From assembly GCF_002179555.1 (NCBI RefSeq), contig NZ_NHOU01000004.1, positions 1-64,000 on the forward strand: DNA of 64,000 bases. The letters are read 5' to 3'. Positions 25,150 to 33,216 of the stretch are shown here, piece by piece. Numbering within the stretch: the stretch's first letter is position 1; the number at the start of each line of letters is the position of its first letter. The translations under genes were made by a program, and so were the position numbers. Below the pieces are notes generated by a model. It ran no database searches, was not told the DNA's origin, and saw nothing but the letters and a program-made list of their open reading frames with translations. This DNA is from Salinicola salarius. GTDB lineage: Bacteria > Pseudomonadota > Gammaproteobacteria > Pseudomonadales > Halomonadaceae.

Positions 25150-26334
25150 ATGCATTCTGAGACACACACGGATCTTCTGATCATCGGCGGCGGCAGCATG
25201 GGACTGGTGGCGGCGGATTATCTGGTGGCCTCTTCCGGTGCCAACGGCCAGCCCGCGGTGCGGGTGCTCGACGCCCACCGCCCGCCCCACGATCAGGGCG
25301 CGCATCACGGCGAAACCCGGTTGATTCGGCTGGCCTATGGCGAGGGCAGCGGCTATGTCTCGCTGGCCCTGCGCGCGCTGGAACGCTGGCGCGAGCTCGA
25401 GCGAGAGACGGGCGAATCGTTGTTTCTGCCCACCGGAGTGCTCAATCTCGGCCCGGCTTCGGCGCCGTTCATCCAGCAGGTCGAGGCGAGTGCGCGGCAG
25501 TATGATCTGCCGCTGGAGGGCTTGGACGGCTCGGCGGCATCCGAGCGCTGGCCGGGATGGCGGCTCGATGCCTCGATGCGCGGCGGCTTCGAATCCCGCG
25601 CCGGAGTGCTGCGGGTCGAGCGGATCATCGAGTGCTGGCGGCAGCGAGTCGAACGGAGTGCCAACGTGACGCTGACGTCAGGCGCTCGTGTCGTGCGCCT
25701 GGAGCCTCTGGAGCAGGGCGGTTATGCGGCGACCTGCGATGACGGTCGGCGATTCAGCGCCGACCGGTTGTTGGTTTCCGCGGGGCAGCACGTGGCGCCG
25801 CTATTGGCCGAACTCGGCATCGAGCTGCCGCTGACTCGCGTGCGCAAGACGTTCGCCTGGTTCGAGGCCGACGACCGCTATGTGTCGGAGCGCTTCCCCG
25901 GCTTCAGCCTCACCGACGACGAGCTAGGCATCTATTACGGCTTCCCGGACATCGATGGCGCCGGGTTCAAGATCGGCCGACACGATAGCGGCCAGATCCT
26001 CGCGCCGGGCGAAACGATGGCGCCGTTTGGCGAACATCCGGAGGATATCGCCGAGCTCCAGCAGGTGATCGACCGCTATCTGCCGGGCGTTGGTGCGCTG
26101 CGCCATGGCGCTGTCTGCCAGTATATCCGCACCCCGGACGAGCACTTTCTGATCGATGAACCGCTCCCCGGCCTGATCGTTGCCGGCGGTTTCTCCGGCC
26201 ACGGTTTCAAGTTTGCCAGCGCCATGGGGGAGTCGCTGGGCCGATGGCTGACGAGCGGTCGCGCTGCGCCGGAACTGGCAGGGTTCGGGATGAGCAGACT
26301 ATCGGGGCGCGACAACCAGGGTTCGCTGTCGTAG
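25150..26334 (+). CDS. solA: N-methyl-L-tryptophan oxidase-like flavoprotein (MSOX family)
   Basis: A 394-residue FAD-dependent oxidase. DLLIIGGGSMGLVAADYL is the dinucleotide-binding motif, and HHGETRLIRLAYGEGSGYV matches the MSOX/SolA flavin-contact loop. Cys323 in RHGAVCQYIRTPDEHFLID is placed as the cysteine that holds FAD covalently in SolA and monomeric sarcosine oxidase, and SGHGFKFASAMGE is the C-terminal FAD site. It would demethylate N-methyl amino acids to give formaldehyde and H2O2. The ATG at 25150 has AGGAA 8 bases before it. The preceding symporter gene probably belongs to the same transcript. Confidence 0.88.
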   Translation: MHSETHTDLLIIGGGSMGLVAADYLVASSGANGQPAVRVLDAHRPPHDQGAHHGETRLIRLAYGEGSGYVSLALRALERWRELERETGESLFLPTGVLNLGPASAPFIQQVEASARQYDLPLEGLDGSAASERWPGWRLDASMRGGFESRAGVLRVERIIECWRQRVERSANVTLTSGARVVRLEPLEQGGYAATCDDGRRFSADRLLVSAGQHVAPLLAELGIELPLTRVRKTFAWFEADDRYVSERFPGFSLTDDELGIYYGFPDIDGAGFKIGRHDSGQILAPGETMAPFGEHPEDIAELQQVIDRYLPGVGALRHGAVCQYIRTPDEHFLIDEPLPGLIVAGGFSGHGFKFASAMGESLGRWLTSGRAAPELAGFGMSRLSGRDNQGSLS

Positions 26335-26416
26335 TCGTTCGTTCCGGAGCGCCGAGGCCTCGAGCGACGATGGATTTCGCGTACACTGGCGGGCTTCACG
26401 AGCAAGTGGTGGCACC

Positions 26417-27448
26417 ATGTCCTTCATTCCTTTTTCCGCGCTGGCCTGTCCGCTGGACGGGGACCCGATGCATCGCCAAGGCCAGACGTGGCGCTGCGCG
26501 GCCGGTCACAGTTTCGATATCGCGCGGCAGGGCTATACCCACCTGCTGCCCGTCCAGCACAAGCGTTCCCGCGATCCGGGAGACAGCAAGGCGATGGTGG
26601 CGGCACGCCAGCGCTTCCTGAATGCGGGCCATTACCAGCCCATCGCCGAGGCGGTATCGCGTCTTGCCCTGGCGGAACAACCCACCGGCGACGCGTTCCG
26701 CTGCCTGGATGCCGGCTGCGGCGAAGGTTATTACCTGCGTCAGCTGGCGGCGGCGAGCGCCCCCGATGCCGCCTTGTCGCTGTTGGGCCTGGATATCTCC
26801 AAGTGGGCGGTGCTGAGCGCCGCCAAGCAAGAGCGGGCGGTATTATCTGCTGCCAAGCAGGACAAGGGCGCCGCCAAGCAAGAGCGGGCGGTGCTATCTG
26901 CTACGAGGCAGGACCAGGGCACCGCGACGCGGGAAAGCGCAGCCGGTCGACAAGTTTCGACCCATGGACGGGAAGAGCGTGCCAGTTGGGTGGTGGGCAG
27001 CAACGCCAATCTGCCGGTACAGGAGGGGTCGCTGGCCTGCGTGCTGTGTCTGTTCGGCTTTCCCGTCTATCCGGAATTCGTTCGTGTGCTCAGGCCGGGC
27101 GGGGTATTGATCCAGGCCGACGCCGGACCGGACCATCTTCGCGAGTTGCGCGAGATCATCTATCCCAGCCTGAAACCGGAGCGCGAGCGATCGGCAGCGG
27201 TGCCCGATGGACTGATCCGGCAAGACGTGGAGACGATCCGTTATTCATTGGCGCTGGAGGAGTCGCAGGCCATTGCCGACCTGCTGGCGATGACGCCGCA
27301 TCTCTACCGCGCCAGTGCCGAAGGCCGGGCCAGGGCGGAGGCGCTGGAAGCGCTCACCGTGACCATTGATGTGCGCTTGACACGGTTCGCGCGGAGGGCT
27401 GGGGGCCAGGAGACCACGCCGACGGGAATCGGCTCGGCGCAGACCTGA
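26417..27448 (+). CDS. rlmA: 23S rRNA (guanine-N1)-methyltransferase RlmA-like, with repeat insertion
   Basis: A SAM-dependent enzyme that would methylate G745 of 23S rRNA. Diagnostic blocks are LLPVQHKRSRDPGDSKAMVAAR, FLNAGHYQPIAEAV, LDAGCGEGYYLRQL (SAM) and PGGVLIQADAGPDHLRELR. It is 343 residues against about 270 in E. coli. The extra length sits between residues 131 and about 187 and is a tandem repeat (AVLSAAKQ-type units) inside the methyltransferase fold, just after GLDISKW. The N-terminal zinc site is also unusual: Cys11, Asp14, Cys27, His31, where E. coli has C-C-C-H. Flanking domains look intact, so the gene is probably functional with a surface loop. Confidence 0.88.
   Translation: MSFIPFSALACPLDGDPMHRQGQTWRCAAGHSFDIARQGYTHLLPVQHKRSRDPGDSKAMVAARQRFLNAGHYQPIAEAVSRLALAEQPTGDAFRCLDAGCGEGYYLRQLAAASAPDAALSLLGLDISKWAVLSAAKQERAVLSAAKQDKGAAKQERAVLSATRQDQGTATRESAAGRQVSTHGREERASWVVGSNANLPVQEGSLACVLCLFGFPVYPEFVRVLRPGGVLIQADAGPDHLRELREIIYPSLKPERERSAAVPDGLIRQDVETIRYSLALEESQAIADLLAMTPHLYRASAEGRARAEALEALTVTIDVRLTRFARRAGGQETTPTGIGSAQT
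26807..26938 (+). repeat. In-frame tandem repeat inside rlmA (51-bp type unit)
   Basis: Encodes AVLSAAKQER, then AVLSAAKQDKGAAKQER, then AVLSATRQDQGTATRES. At the DNA level GCCAAGCAAGAGCGGGCGGT appears twice exactly. Every unit keeps the frame. Confidence 0.85.
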
Positions 27449-27466
27449 CTGACTGTCGGAAGAGGA

Positions 27467-29272
27467 TCACTGTTGATGTTGGTAATTTTCCGCCCACTGA
27501 AGGGCTTCTTCGAAAGGTAGGGCGGGGCTGTAATGGAAGCCTTGCCCGATGTCGCAGCCGAGGTCCTTGAGATGCGCCTCGATCGAATCGTTCTCTACCC
27601 CTTCCGCGATGGACTGTCGATTGAAGCTCTTCGACAGGCCGATAATCGCCGCGACAATGGCCTCGTCCTCGGGGTTGTCGAGCATCCCCATCACGAAGGA
27701 GCGGTCGATCTTGATCTTCTGGGTGGGGAAAGTGCGTAGATAACTCAGCGACGACTGACCCGTACCGAAATCGTCCAGCGACAGCTGCAGACCGAGCTGG
27801 AGGCAAGCCTGAATATTGTCGGCAATGGCTTCCATGTCTTCCTGCGGCGAGGCGCTTTCCAGTATCTCCAGCGTGAGCCGTTCCACCAGGCTTCGGTCGT
27901 GGTGTGCAAGGGCGCGGTGCAAGTGATCGACAAAGCCGCTGTCGAGAAAGCTGGATGGATTGACGTTGACGCTGACCGAGTAGGGCAGGCCACGCCGCAT
28001 GATCTCTTCGATAGCCGTCACTGCCTTGTCGATGACATACTTGCCTATCTCGATGTCGAGCCAGGTGTGCTCTATCTGCGGGAGAAAGCGGCCCGGCGGC
28101 AGAATCTTGCCCGAGGGCAGGCGCCAGCGTAGCAATCCTTCGAATCCCGTTACCGTGTCGAGGTGGTAGTCGATCGCCGGTTGATAGAAGAGTTCCAGCT
28201 GTTGCTGTGACAGCGCCAGGCGGACATCACGGGCGATCGCCAGGCGCTCGCGACGAGAGTGATGGAGTTTGGGATCGAAATAGCAGTACCCGTTCTTGCC
28301 CGCTTCCTTGGCCGAGTACATGGCCTGGTAGGCGTGATGCAGGAGCGCGTCCGCATCCGCTTCGTCGTCGGGATAGCAGGTGATGCCCATGCTGGCGGTA
28401 AGGCTGTGGACGTGTTCTTCTGTCTGGATGGGAGTGCGGATCTGATCGAGGATGCGTCGGCAGATCGCCGGCTGCAGCACGTCGCGCAGAATGATGGCGA
28501 ATTCGTCTCCTCCCAGATACGTCACCACATCCTTGCGACGTACGGCATCGCGCAGACGATCGGCAATGACCTTGAGCACGGCGTCCCCGGCAGCGGTATC
28601 ATGCGACTCGTTGATGCTGTTGAATCCATCCAGGTTGATCAGACAGACCGAAAGATTGCCCTGGGATTGTCTGGCAAGCGCCAGCTCTTCTCTCATCAGC
28701 CTCTGGAGCAGACCCCGATCAGGCAGACCGGTCAGGGCGTCGAGCTGGTCGAGCTTTAGCCCGGGCGGACGTTGGATCAGCAGATGACGGCCAATCTCAT
28801 CCTCGATCTGGTGGGCAAGCACATGGAGCATCTCGAAATTCAGCGTCCCGCTCGGAATCGGCGAGGTGTGCACGAGACACAGCGTACCGATGCTGCCGCC
28901 TTCGATGTCGCGTATGGGCACGCCGGCAAAGAAACGCCAATGGGGCGATCCGACGACCTGGGGGTGGTTGGCGAACTCGGGATGACGCAATGCATCCTCG
29001 ATGACGAAGAGTTCGTTGTGACGCAGGGTGTGATGGGTGAAAGACAGGGCATCCGGAATGTCGGTCGATACCGACCCTCCGCTGTTCCTGCACCATTGCC
29101 GATCGCTACCCACCAGGGTGAACCAGGCATCCGTCACCTTGTAGTGCTGCCTGGCGATCCAGCGTACCCGGTCGAGACGCTGCTCGGTTAATGTATCGAT
29201 TTGTCTTGTTTGGTCCATGACGTCTTGGCGCCATGTTTCGTAGCAATCCAGGTTCACGGCGTGGCACCTCAT
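27467..29272 (-). CDS. GAF-GGDEF-EAL protein (diguanylate cyclase/phosphodiesterase)
   Basis: A 601-residue cytosolic c-di-GMP enzyme. A GAF sensor (about residues 20-165) is followed by a GGDEF domain (about 177-340; GGDEF at 254-258 intact, LDALTGLPDR start) and an EAL domain (about 350-595). The EAL signature is EGL (378-380), but the metal and catalytic residues look present: VNVNPSSF, LEILES, LDDFGTG, IKIDRSF and IAEGVE. Either activity is possible. The ATG at 29272 has AAGG 5 bases upstream; a second ATG at 29218 is possible. It is divergent from the HTH gene at 29445, across three strong dyads. Confidence 0.9.
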   Translation of the reverse strand: MRCHAVNLDCYETWRQDVMDQTRQIDTLTEQRLDRVRWIARQHYKVTDAWFTLVGSDRQWCRNSGGSVSTDIPDALSFTHHTLRHNELFVIEDALRHPEFANHPQVVGSPHWRFFAGVPIRDIEGGSIGTLCLVHTSPIPSGTLNFEMLHVLAHQIEDEIGRHLLIQRPPGLKLDQLDALTGLPDRGLLQRLMREELALARQSQGNLSVCLINLDGFNSINESHDTAAGDAVLKVIADRLRDAVRRKDVVTYLGGDEFAIILRDVLQPAICRRILDQIRTPIQTEEHVHSLTASMGITCYPDDEADADALLHHAYQAMYSAKEAGKNGYCYFDPKLHHSRRERLAIARDVRLALSQQQLELFYQPAIDYHLDTVTGFEGLLRWRLPSGKILPPGRFLPQIEHTWLDIEIGKYVIDKAVTAIEEIMRRGLPYSVSVNVNPSSFLDSGFVDHLHRALAHHDRSLVERLTLEILESASPQEDMEAIADNIQACLQLGLQLSLDDFGTGQSSLSYLRTFPTQKIKIDRSFVMGMLDNPEDEAIVAAIIGLSKSFNRQSIAEGVENDSIEAHLKDLGCDIGQGFHYSPALPFEEALQWAENYQHQQ

Positions 29273-29372
29273 CAAAGCCTTCTACCTCGCCCATCCCTGT
29301 GGCATTCAACGAGCGTTTTCTAGTGAGACTGCGGCCCAACGGCTACTATCGACTCCAAAATTCGATAGGGGG

Positions 29373-29435
29373 TTGAATTAATAATTCAATACAAATTTGA
29401 ACTATGGTTCAACGTAAATTGAACAAATAGTTCAA
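29373..29435. promoter_or_regulatory. Three phased palindromic operators (TTGAA-TTCAA)
   Basis: TTGAATTAATAATTCAA (29373-29389), TTGAACTATGGTTCAA (29397-29412) and TTGAACAAATAGTTCAA (29419-29435) are dyads with 6-8 base arms. Their centres are about 23 bases apart, close to two helical turns, so cooperative dimers could bind one face. They lie 10 bases before the HTH gene start and about 100 bases before the divergent GGDEF-EAL gene. The HTH protein is the obvious candidate ligand. Confidence 0.65.
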
Positions 29436-29444
29436 ATTCAATAC

Positions 29445-29864
29445 ATGGATGAAAAAAGCATGTTCGCGTTGCGCCTCAAGACGGCGCTTACCGCCGCTGG
29501 GTATGAACCTCGCCCTTCGGTACTGGAGCGTGAGTTCAACTTGCGCTACTGGGGGTCTCCAATCACCTTCCAGGCGGTACGTCGGTGGTTGCGGGGCGAT
29601 TCGATACCCTCGCAGGACAAACTGCAAGTGTTGGCGAGATGGTTGAGCATCGAGCCCCAGGTCTTGCGTTACGGTGAACAGGCTTCGCAGGTTTGCGCCC
29701 CCATGCAGGCGACCTGGGTCGTACCCGTCAATGGGGAGGAAGACGAGGTGCTGCGGATCTACCGTGATCTGCCCGAGGAGCAGCGTCAGGTCTTGCGACA
29801 AGTGATTCTGGCGTTCGCCAGGGCAAACGATCTGCAGCCCGGCGATTCACAGGAGTCGAGCTGA
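29445..29864 (+). CDS. Small HTH (phage-repressor-like) transcriptional regulator
   Basis: A 139-residue protein. The first 70 residues (LRLKTALTAAGYEPRPSVLEREFN...GSPITFQAVRRWLRGDSIPSQDKLQVLARWLSIEP) form an XRE/CI-like helix-turn-helix that has a form seen in proteobacterial regulators of about this size. The C-terminal part is short and helical (EDEVLRIYRDLPEEQRQVLRQVILAFARAND) and could dimerise. No peptidase domain is present. Three palindromes just upstream suggest autoregulation. Its base composition is slightly lower in GC than nearby genes. The regulated process is unknown; the divergent GGDEF-EAL gene is the best guess. Confidence 0.8.
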   Translation: MDEKSMFALRLKTALTAAGYEPRPSVLEREFNLRYWGSPITFQAVRRWLRGDSIPSQDKLQVLARWLSIEPQVLRYGEQASQVCAPMQATWVVPVNGEEDEVLRIYRDLPEEQRQVLRQVILAFARANDLQPGDSQESS

Positions 29865-29919
29865 TACCCATCAATGGCTGGCGCCTTTCGTGCCCGAGGC
29901 GCTACGGGAAGCCGGGCCG

Positions 29920-29960
29920 GGATCGATCGTCGCCGCGGGCGACCTGACCACGATCGATCC
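29920..29960. terminator. Nested inverted repeat between convergent HTH and cyoD genes
   Basis: GGATCGATCGT and ACGATCGATCC pair perfectly across 19 bases that contain a second small stem (CGCC/GGCG). It sits between convergent genes, so it may act as a bidirectional terminator, although no U-tract is present. Confidence 0.45.
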
Positions 29961-29966
29961 ATCGGA

Positions 29967-30314
29967 TCAGGGCAACATGTCGGGCATCATCCGATAGTAG
30001 AGATTGAAGAGAATCCACAGCGTACCGCCAACCATGATGGCCAGGATCAGGACGGTAAACAGGATCAACTGCAGATCCTCACGCTTGTTCCTGGCCAGCG
30101 TAATGTGCAGGAAGAAGCGGAAGTGCACCACGATCTGGATCACGGCGCAGCCGGCAATGACGAGATAGAGCGTTCCCGCTGCCATCTGCGTATAGGCCGC
30201 CAGGCCGAACGGAATCAGCGTCAGGATCAGTGCCAGCCCGAACCCCCAGAGATAGCTGCGCAACTCGCCGGATTTCTCACGCGCTTCCTGCTCGGAAAGT
30301 TGGCGATAGCTCAT
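29967..30314 (-). CDS. cyoD: Cytochrome bo3 ubiquinol oxidase subunit IV
   Basis: A 115-residue membrane protein with three helices (YLWGFGLALILTLIPFGLAAY, GTLYLVIAGCAVIQIVVHFRFFLHI, LILFTVLILAIMVGGTLWILFNLYYRM). The VHFRFFLHI block and the final NLYYRMMP are diagnostic for CyoD, which assists assembly of the CuB site in subunit I. It overlaps cyoC by 4 bases and is the last gene of the operon; no cyoE follows. Because cyoB upstream is broken by a transposon, its product is probably an orphan subunit. Confidence 0.93.
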   Translation of the reverse strand: MSYRQLSEQEAREKSGELRSYLWGFGLALILTLIPFGLAAYTQMAAGTLYLVIAGCAVIQIVVHFRFFLHITLARNKREDLQLILFTVLILAIMVGGTLWILFNLYYRMMPDMLP

Positions 30315-30973
30315 ACGATGCCTCCCAGATACACCAGCGAAAAGATGCCGATCCAGACCACGTCCAGAAAGTGCCAGAGAATGGCCAGCCGCATCAGGCC
30401 GGTCTTGGTGGGTGGGTCGAGCCTATGCACGGCAATCTGGCCGAGCAGGGCAATCAACCAGATACAGGCCCCGATGACGTGAAGGCCATGCAAGGGCACC
30501 AGCGAAAAGAACGCCGAGAGAAAGCCGCTTCGGCTGGGCACGCCGCCTTCGGTGAACATCTTGTGGAAGTCGTAGAGTTCATGGGCGAGAAACCCGAGCC
30601 CCAGCAGTAGCGTCACCAGTAGCCAGGCGACGAGGACCTTCCGGTCGCTGCGATATTTCAGCGCCAACGATGCCATGCCGAACGTGAAGCTGCTGATCAA
30701 TAACAGCATCGTTTCGATGAAGGCGCTCTTGAGTTCGAACAAGTCACTGGGGCCGGGGCCTCCGGCAGTACCGCCGAGCATGGTGACGTAGGTTGCGAAG
30801 AGCAGGCCGAAGACGATCAGGTCGCTCATCATGAACACCCAGAATCCGAACACCATCTCTTCGCGGGTATCCTCGCTCTCTTGATGGGCTGGCCCGAGAT
30901 TGAGGCCGGGATGGTGCGCACGGGGTCTCGCCTGATCGGTGTGGCCGGGGTGTATCTTCGTGGTCGTCGTCAT
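30311..30973 (-). CDS. cyoC: Cytochrome bo3 ubiquinol oxidase subunit III
   Basis: A 220-residue, five-helix heme-copper oxidase subunit III. Typical blocks are MVFGFWVFMMSDLIVFGLLFATYV, ELKSAFIETMLLLISSFTFGMA, SGFLSAFFSLVPLHGLHVI and LRLAILWHFLDVVWIGIFSLVYL-like segments at the end. The ATG at 30973 was chosen because it gives the standard length and overlaps the cyoB stop (ATGA); the longer frame to 31192 lies antisense-free but inside cyoB. It overlaps cyoD by 4 bases. Confidence 0.93.
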   Translation of the reverse strand: MTTTTKIHPGHTDQARPRAHHPGLNLGPAHQESEDTREEMVFGFWVFMMSDLIVFGLLFATYVTMLGGTAGGPGPSDLFELKSAFIETMLLLISSFTFGMASLALKYRSDRKVLVAWLLVTLLLGLGFLAHELYDFHKMFTEGGVPSRSGFLSAFFSLVPLHGLHVIGACIWLIALLGQIAVHRLDPPTKTGLMRLAILWHFLDVVWIGIFSLVYLGGIV

Positions 30974-31567
30974 TGAACGGCTCCTTCCACGGGTGGCACG
31001 GGCAGCCCCCGGTTTTCCCTCGTCTGCTCTTTCGAACGGTCGACCGGCGTCGTTCGGCGCACGCATTCGATCCAGGCCAGGTGCGTGCGGCGGACTTCGT
31101 CGCCAGGTATGGTGCGCGTGGTCTTGCGCACGTAGCCGCGTGCAATGATGGCGACCAGTGTGACCATCGCCGAGAGAATCACCAGCCACCACATGTACCA
31201 GGTCAGACCAAACGCCATCGCCGTACCGGTCACCGCGATGATCACGCCCATGGCGCTGTTGGCGGGCATTTCGATGTCGGGGAATTCGTCCGGTACCTGG
31301 TAAGCCTTGCCCTGCTCTTTCTCGGCCATGAAGGCGTCACGGCTGAACACCTCGGGGATGACCGGGAAGTTGTATTCCGGCGGTGGTGAACTGGTTGCCC
31401 ATTCGAGGCTACGTCCATCCCACGGATCGCCGACGAACACGTCGTTGTGATGGCGGTCGCGTACGCTCACCCAGAGCTGGATCAGCAGGCACAGCATGGC
31501 GAACAGGATCACGAGGGCGCCGCAGCCGGCGGCGATGGTCCAGGGCAGATAGGCCGGTTCGAAAAAC
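30970..31567 (-). pseudogene. cyoB: cyoB 3' fragment (C-terminal part of bo3 subunit I)
   Basis: This carries the C-terminal end of subunit I. The frame reads FFEPAYLPWTIAAGCGALVI from the transposon border. It continues with LCLLIQLWVSVRDRHHNDVFVGDPWDGRSLEWATSSPPPEYNF, which is diagnostic for CyoB, and ends with two membrane helices (GVIIAVTGTAMAFGLTWYMW, WLVILSAMVTLVAIIARGYV). It lacks its own start and the heme/copper ligands. The 5' part lies at 36774-38288, and joining both at the target repeat restores one frame. The fragment stops over the start of cyoC (ATGA). Confidence 0.95.
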
Positions 31568-31680
31568 GGGTATCCGGAATATCTGGTTGATATTTGGCTA
31601 TCGCAAAAAGGTACTTGCTCTAGTCCTCAACGGATTTCTTGGTTGATAGGGATGGTGAAGGGCCGGGCTGGTATAGAGAC

Positions 31681-31703
31681 CCTGGCCCTCCGTGAGGGCC
31701 AGG
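31681..31703 (-). terminator. Strong hairpin at the end of the transposon's minus-strand operon
   Basis: CCTGGCCCTC and GAGGGCCAGG pair around CGT, 22 bases beyond the stop of the anchor-protein gene. No clear U-tract follows on the minus strand, so terminator function is likely but not certain. Confidence 0.55.
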
Positions 31704-31724
31704 GGACTGAGATTGCTTTGGCGA

Positions 31725-32411
31725 TCAAAGCATACGCTTCAGCTCGCCGTAGTCACCGTCGAGGCGCAGCACGACGGTCACATCATTGTCGTTGCGGTTG
31801 CGAAAGAACCAGCCGTGATTTCCGGTGAAGGCCGCCTCCAAGTCACCCTCATCCTGAGGCACGCCGCGCCCCTGCTCGTAGCTGATTGAATTGCCGTTGC
31901 CATCACCATGGGTGTCGAAGTTGACCGGGCCGCCCTCCGACTCCCAGGCAAAACGTGCCACGGCGCCTTCCTCCATGGTCAGCTTGTATTCCGTCCCTTC
32001 GCCCGGCGTCAGGGTAAAGCTCACCTCATCACGCCAGCGGGGGGCCGGCTCGGGTGCCGGGGCCTCTGCCTCAGCGGCGGCGGGCGCAGTGTCAGTCGGC
32101 TCAGCGCTGGTCTCGGCAACGATCTCCTGGGCCTCGGGCTCCGGCGTGGTCGCGGCCGGCACCTCTGGCTGGGGCGCTGCCGCGGCATTCGCCCGGTCGA
32201 GTTCGGCCTCCTCGGCCAGCTGTTGCTTGATCTCCCCCATGTCGGTCAGCCCTAAGAGGCGTCCCGCGCCGGTGGGATCGATGGCGTATTCCGCCGGCAG
32301 GACCACGGTGACCAGCAGCACGGTGGCGGCCACGGCGGCCAGCAGGGTCGAGCGGATCAGTTTCCCGGTAGAGGGCAGTTCGGCGCGGTTAGGCATATCG
32401 GTGTTGTACAT
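31725..32411 (-). CDS. Transmembrane anchor protein (HupE-associated)
   Basis: A 228-residue protein with one N-terminal membrane helix (LIRSTLLAAVAATVLLVTVVLP). An Ala/Pro/Glu-rich linker follows (about residues 65-125). The C-terminal domain (about 126-228) has WRDEVSFTLTPGEGTEYKLTM, GAVARFAWESEGGPVNFDTHGD and GNHGWFFRNRNDNDVTVVLRLDGDY. Genes of this type are known next to HupE/UreJ permeases, but I know of no defined function. Its periplasmic location suggests a role in metal delivery or sensing at the permease. AGGAG lies 7 bases before the ATG. It is last in the minus-strand set of the transposon. Confidence 0.72.
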   Translation of the reverse strand: MYNTDMPNRAELPSTGKLIRSTLLAAVAATVLLVTVVLPAEYAIDPTGAGRLLGLTDMGEIKQQLAEEAELDRANAAAAPQPEVPAATTPEPEAQEIVAETSAEPTDTAPAAAEAEAPAPEPAPRWRDEVSFTLTPGEGTEYKLTMEEGAVARFAWESEGGPVNFDTHGDGNGNSISYEQGRGVPQDEGDLEAAFTGNHGWFFRNRNDNDVTVVLRLDGDYGELKRML

Positions 32412-32427
32412 CTCGGACTCCTTGAAA

Positions 32428-33162
32428 TCAGGCGGTGAACAGGCCGGTGAGCTGATAGCCGATCAGCACGAAGCCGGCACACATCATGGCGACATTGGCG
32501 GTGTAGGCATGGCGCAGGAAGCCGGCGGTGCGCCGCCAGAATCCCATCACGATGAGGATGGCCCCCAGGGCCAGCAGCTGGCCGATCTCCACGCCGATGT
32601 TGAACGCCAGCAGGTTGGGGACCAGGCCGTTCGGCGAGATCTCGTACTCGATGATCTTGGTCGAGAGGCCGAAGCCGTGGAAGAAGCCGAAGACCAGCGT
32701 CGCCGCCTTGGTGTTGGGCTGGAAGCCGAACCAGCGCTGGTAGGCGCCGAGATTGTCCAGCGCCTTGTAGACGACAGACAGCCCGATGATGGCATCGATC
32801 AGGTAGCTGTTGATGCCGATGTTGAAGTACACCCCGAGCAGCATCGTCGTGGAGTGCCCCAGGGCGAAGAGGCTGACGTAAATGGCGATGTGCTGCATCC
32901 GGTAGAGGAAGAAGATCACCCCTAGCAGGAACAGGATGTGGTCGTACCCCGTCACCATGTGCTTGGCGCCGAGGTAGATGAACGATACCAGGTGGATGCC
33001 GTAGATCTCCTGGATATAGCCCTTGTCGCCTTCCGCGACGGCATGGGCCAGGGCATCACCGCTGGCTCCTAGGAGCAATACCAGCAGGGCGAACAGGGTC
33101 AGGGCGTAGTGTCGGGCCTTGTCAGGCACGCCGCACACGCCCCTTATCGATGAGGGAAACAT
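32428..33162 (-). CDS. HupE/UreJ family nickel/cobalt permease-like protein
   Basis: A 244-residue membrane protein with a cleavable leader (ALTLFALLVLLLGASGDALAHA). It carries the HupE/UreJ signatures HMVTGYDHILFLLGVIFFL, LGHSTTMLLG, FGFFHGFGLSTKII and FNIGVEIGQLLALG; the acidic and histidine residues in these helices are the expected metal path. Family members move Ni2+ or Co2+ across the inner membrane. The ATG at 33162 has GGAGAG 4-10 bases upstream; a GTG at 33174 is a weaker option. It is 16 bases from the anchor-protein gene. A permease usually tied to uptake beside an exporter is unexpected. Confidence 0.85.
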   Translation of the reverse strand: MFPSSIRGVCGVPDKARHYALTLFALLVLLLGASGDALAHAVAEGDKGYIQEIYGIHLVSFIYLGAKHMVTGYDHILFLLGVIFFLYRMQHIAIYVSLFALGHSTTMLLGVYFNIGINSYLIDAIIGLSVVYKALDNLGAYQRWFGFQPNTKAATLVFGFFHGFGLSTKIIEYEISPNGLVPNLLAFNIGVEIGQLLALGAILIVMGFWRRTAGFLRHAYTANVAMMCAGFVLIGYQLTGLFTA

Positions 33163-33216
33163 GAAACTCTCCACGGTTTAGGTATTGAATCACGATCGCC
33201 CGGCGGGCGACCCCGG

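Noticed and set aside
30974-31192. Extended start of cyoC
   Set aside because: This frame lies within the cyoB 3' fragment; CyoC normally starts at the overlapping ATG.
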